Origin: Flavobacterium psychrophilum
GTDB taxonomy: Bacteria > Bacteroidota > Bacteroidia > Flavobacteriales > Flavobacteriaceae
DNA length: 64,000 bases
Assembly: GCA_945874225.1 (NCBI GenBank)
Contig: CAMCFT010000016.1
Location: forward strand, 1 to 64,000
Direction of reading: 5' to 3'
Position numbers and translations under genes: made by a program. The notes below the pieces were generated by a model. The model ran no database searches. It had not been told where the DNA came from and worked only from the letters and a program-made list of their open reading frames with translations. Positions 63,040 through 64,000 of this stretch are shown here, in pieces (within the stretch, counting starts at the first letter, position 1; each line of letters starts with the position of its first letter).

Positions 63040-64000
63040 ATGATAAATAAAATACTAAAATTTACAGACCTTCATTTTGGAGAAGAGGACAAACAAAAAG
63101 TATTAGAAACTGTAAAATCTAATATATCCTTTAGAGGTTCAAACTTATGGATTTTAGCTTGTGCCATAGTAGTGGCTTCCATAGGATTAAATGTAAATTC
63201 TACAGCAGTTATCATTGGCGCAATGCTTATTTCTCCTTTAATGGGACCCATTATTGGCGCTGGATTTGGACTTGGAATTTATGATTCCGAATTGATTAAA
63301 AAATCATTAAAGAACCTTTTCATAGCAACCATTGTTAGTTTAGCAGTATCAACTACATACTTTTATTTAAGCCCATTCAAAGAAACACAATCTGAATTAT
63401 TAGCGAGAACATCGCCAAATATTTATGATTTATTCATTGCTTTTTTCGGAGGACTTGTAGGTGTAATTGCCATAACAAGAGTTGAAAAAGGAAACCCAAT
63501 TCCAGGTGTCGCCATTGCTACAGCTTTAATGCCTCCCTTATGTACTGCTGGATATGGATTGGCCATTGGAAACATAAAATTCTTTTTGGGCGCCTTATTT
63601 TTATATACTATTAACTGTGTTTTTATTGGCATATCGACATTTCTAATTGTAAAATATTTGAAATATCCTGCTGTGAAACAAGTTAATGCCAAACGTCAAA
63701 AACAAATAAAATACGGAATTACAGCCTTGACATTAGCATTGATGATTCCCAGCATTTTTTTTGCATATAAGTTGTTTGATGAAAAAAAAACCAGCCAAAA
63801 AATCAATCTTTTTATTGAAAATGAATTTATAACTAAAGGATATGCTATTCTGTATAAAAAAATAGATTTGAATACAAATCCTAAAAAAATTGAACTTGCT
63901 TTTTTAAGACATAAATTCAATCCGGAAGAAATTAAGTCGTTTAATAAAGCATTAAATGCCTATCATATTGAAAATATCCAATTGAAAATTACTCAGGACA
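63040..64000 (+). CDS. DUF389 family membrane protein (partial, runs off the window)
   Basis: The open frame starts at ATG 63040 (MINKILKFTDLHFGEEDKQK) and continues without a stop to the window edge, giving at least 320 residues; the 3' end is missing. The transmembrane core has the DUF389 signature: VASIGLNVNSTAVIIGAMLI, then SPLMGPIIGAGFGLG, GGLVGVIAITR and PGVAIATALMPPLCTAGYG. About six helices are followed by a charged region after about residue 245. Function is unknown; the family is sometimes annotated as a putative hydrophobic domain protein or transporter. Confidence 0.85.
   Translation, partial: MINKILKFTDLHFGEEDKQKVLETVKSNISFRGSNLWILACAIVVASIGLNVNSTAVIIGAMLISPLMGPIIGAGFGLGIYDSELIKKSLKNLFIATIVSLAVSTTYFYLSPFKETQSELLARTSPNIYDLFIAFFGGLVGVIAITRVEKGNPIPGVAIATALMPPLCTAGYGLAIGNIKFFLGALFLYTINCVFIGISTFLIVKYLKYPAVKQVNAKRQKQIKYGITALTLALMIPSIFFAYKLFDEKKTSQKINLFIENEFITKGYAILYKKIDLNTNPKKIELAFLRHKFNPEEIKSFNKALNAYHIENIQLKITQD

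Overview
The window looks like a chromosomal segment of a Flavobacterium-type bacterium (Bacteroidota, Flavobacteriia). Supporting signs are the AT-rich composition and the many TAnnTTTG (-7 type) promoter motifs. It also encodes several secreted proteins with type IX secretion (T9SS) type A C-terminal sorting domains, TonB-dependent receptors, an atpD-atpC pair apart from other ATP synthase genes, a bifunctional OlsF-type ornithine lipid synthase, and families typical of this group (DUF4270, DUF4286, M43 cytophagalysins). No rRNA, tRNA, CRISPR array, transposase, prophage or defence island was recognised. Most genes are housekeeping or cell-surface genes.

Layout. 0.5-6.6 kb: pth, two tandem paralogous secreted M43 metalloproteases and ribF. 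6.8-15.5 kb: two very large secreted T9SS proteins on the minus strand that share a C-terminal module. 15.7-20.8 kb: recX, a BioF-like protein that has lost its PLP lysine, a BtuB-like TonB receptor and a divergent MocR-type regulator with a candidate operator between them. 20.8-25.8 kb: atpC, atpD and a large TonB receptor. 26-31.7 kb: a glgA-like/DUF4270/glmS operon divergent from panC-panD. 31.7-32.6 kb: a two-copy tandem palindromic repeat. 32.6-38.7 kb: an esterase-like TPR protein, radA, two small genes, a cloverleaf-shaped palindromic element and an AsmA-like/GT51 protein. 39-50.6 kb: aldo-keto reductase, OmpA lipoprotein, xth, olsF, DUF2752/TM2 pair, a D-2-hydroxyacid dehydrogenase, nhaA, the rsmA-mgtE-proC operon and DUF4286. 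50.7-54.8 kb: a TPR protein, a TlpA-like thiol oxidoreductase and serS. 55-64 kb: a secreted M1 peptidase, DUF4375/DMP19, CDGSH, a 58-residue basic protein, a duplicated palindromic element, metG, a HAD phosphatase, a CAT-like acyltransferase, ssb and the start of a DUF389 membrane protein that runs off the window.

The most interesting layer is not the gene content. Several families of short GC-rich palindromic mini-elements (about 20-40 bp) sit inside AT-rich intergenic repeats, at a gene end where they supply a stop codon, and in frame inside metG. At 58.26-58.68 kb two adjacent copies of one larger palindrome differ by three such inserts. This gives an apparent empty-site/filled-site comparison, with two of the inserts at exactly mirror-image positions of the host palindrome. 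These resemble in logic the Rickettsia palindromic elements. Whether they move, and how, cannot be decided from this sequence.

Limits: all functions come from reading motifs and family resemblance. No database search, structure prediction or folding calculation was run.
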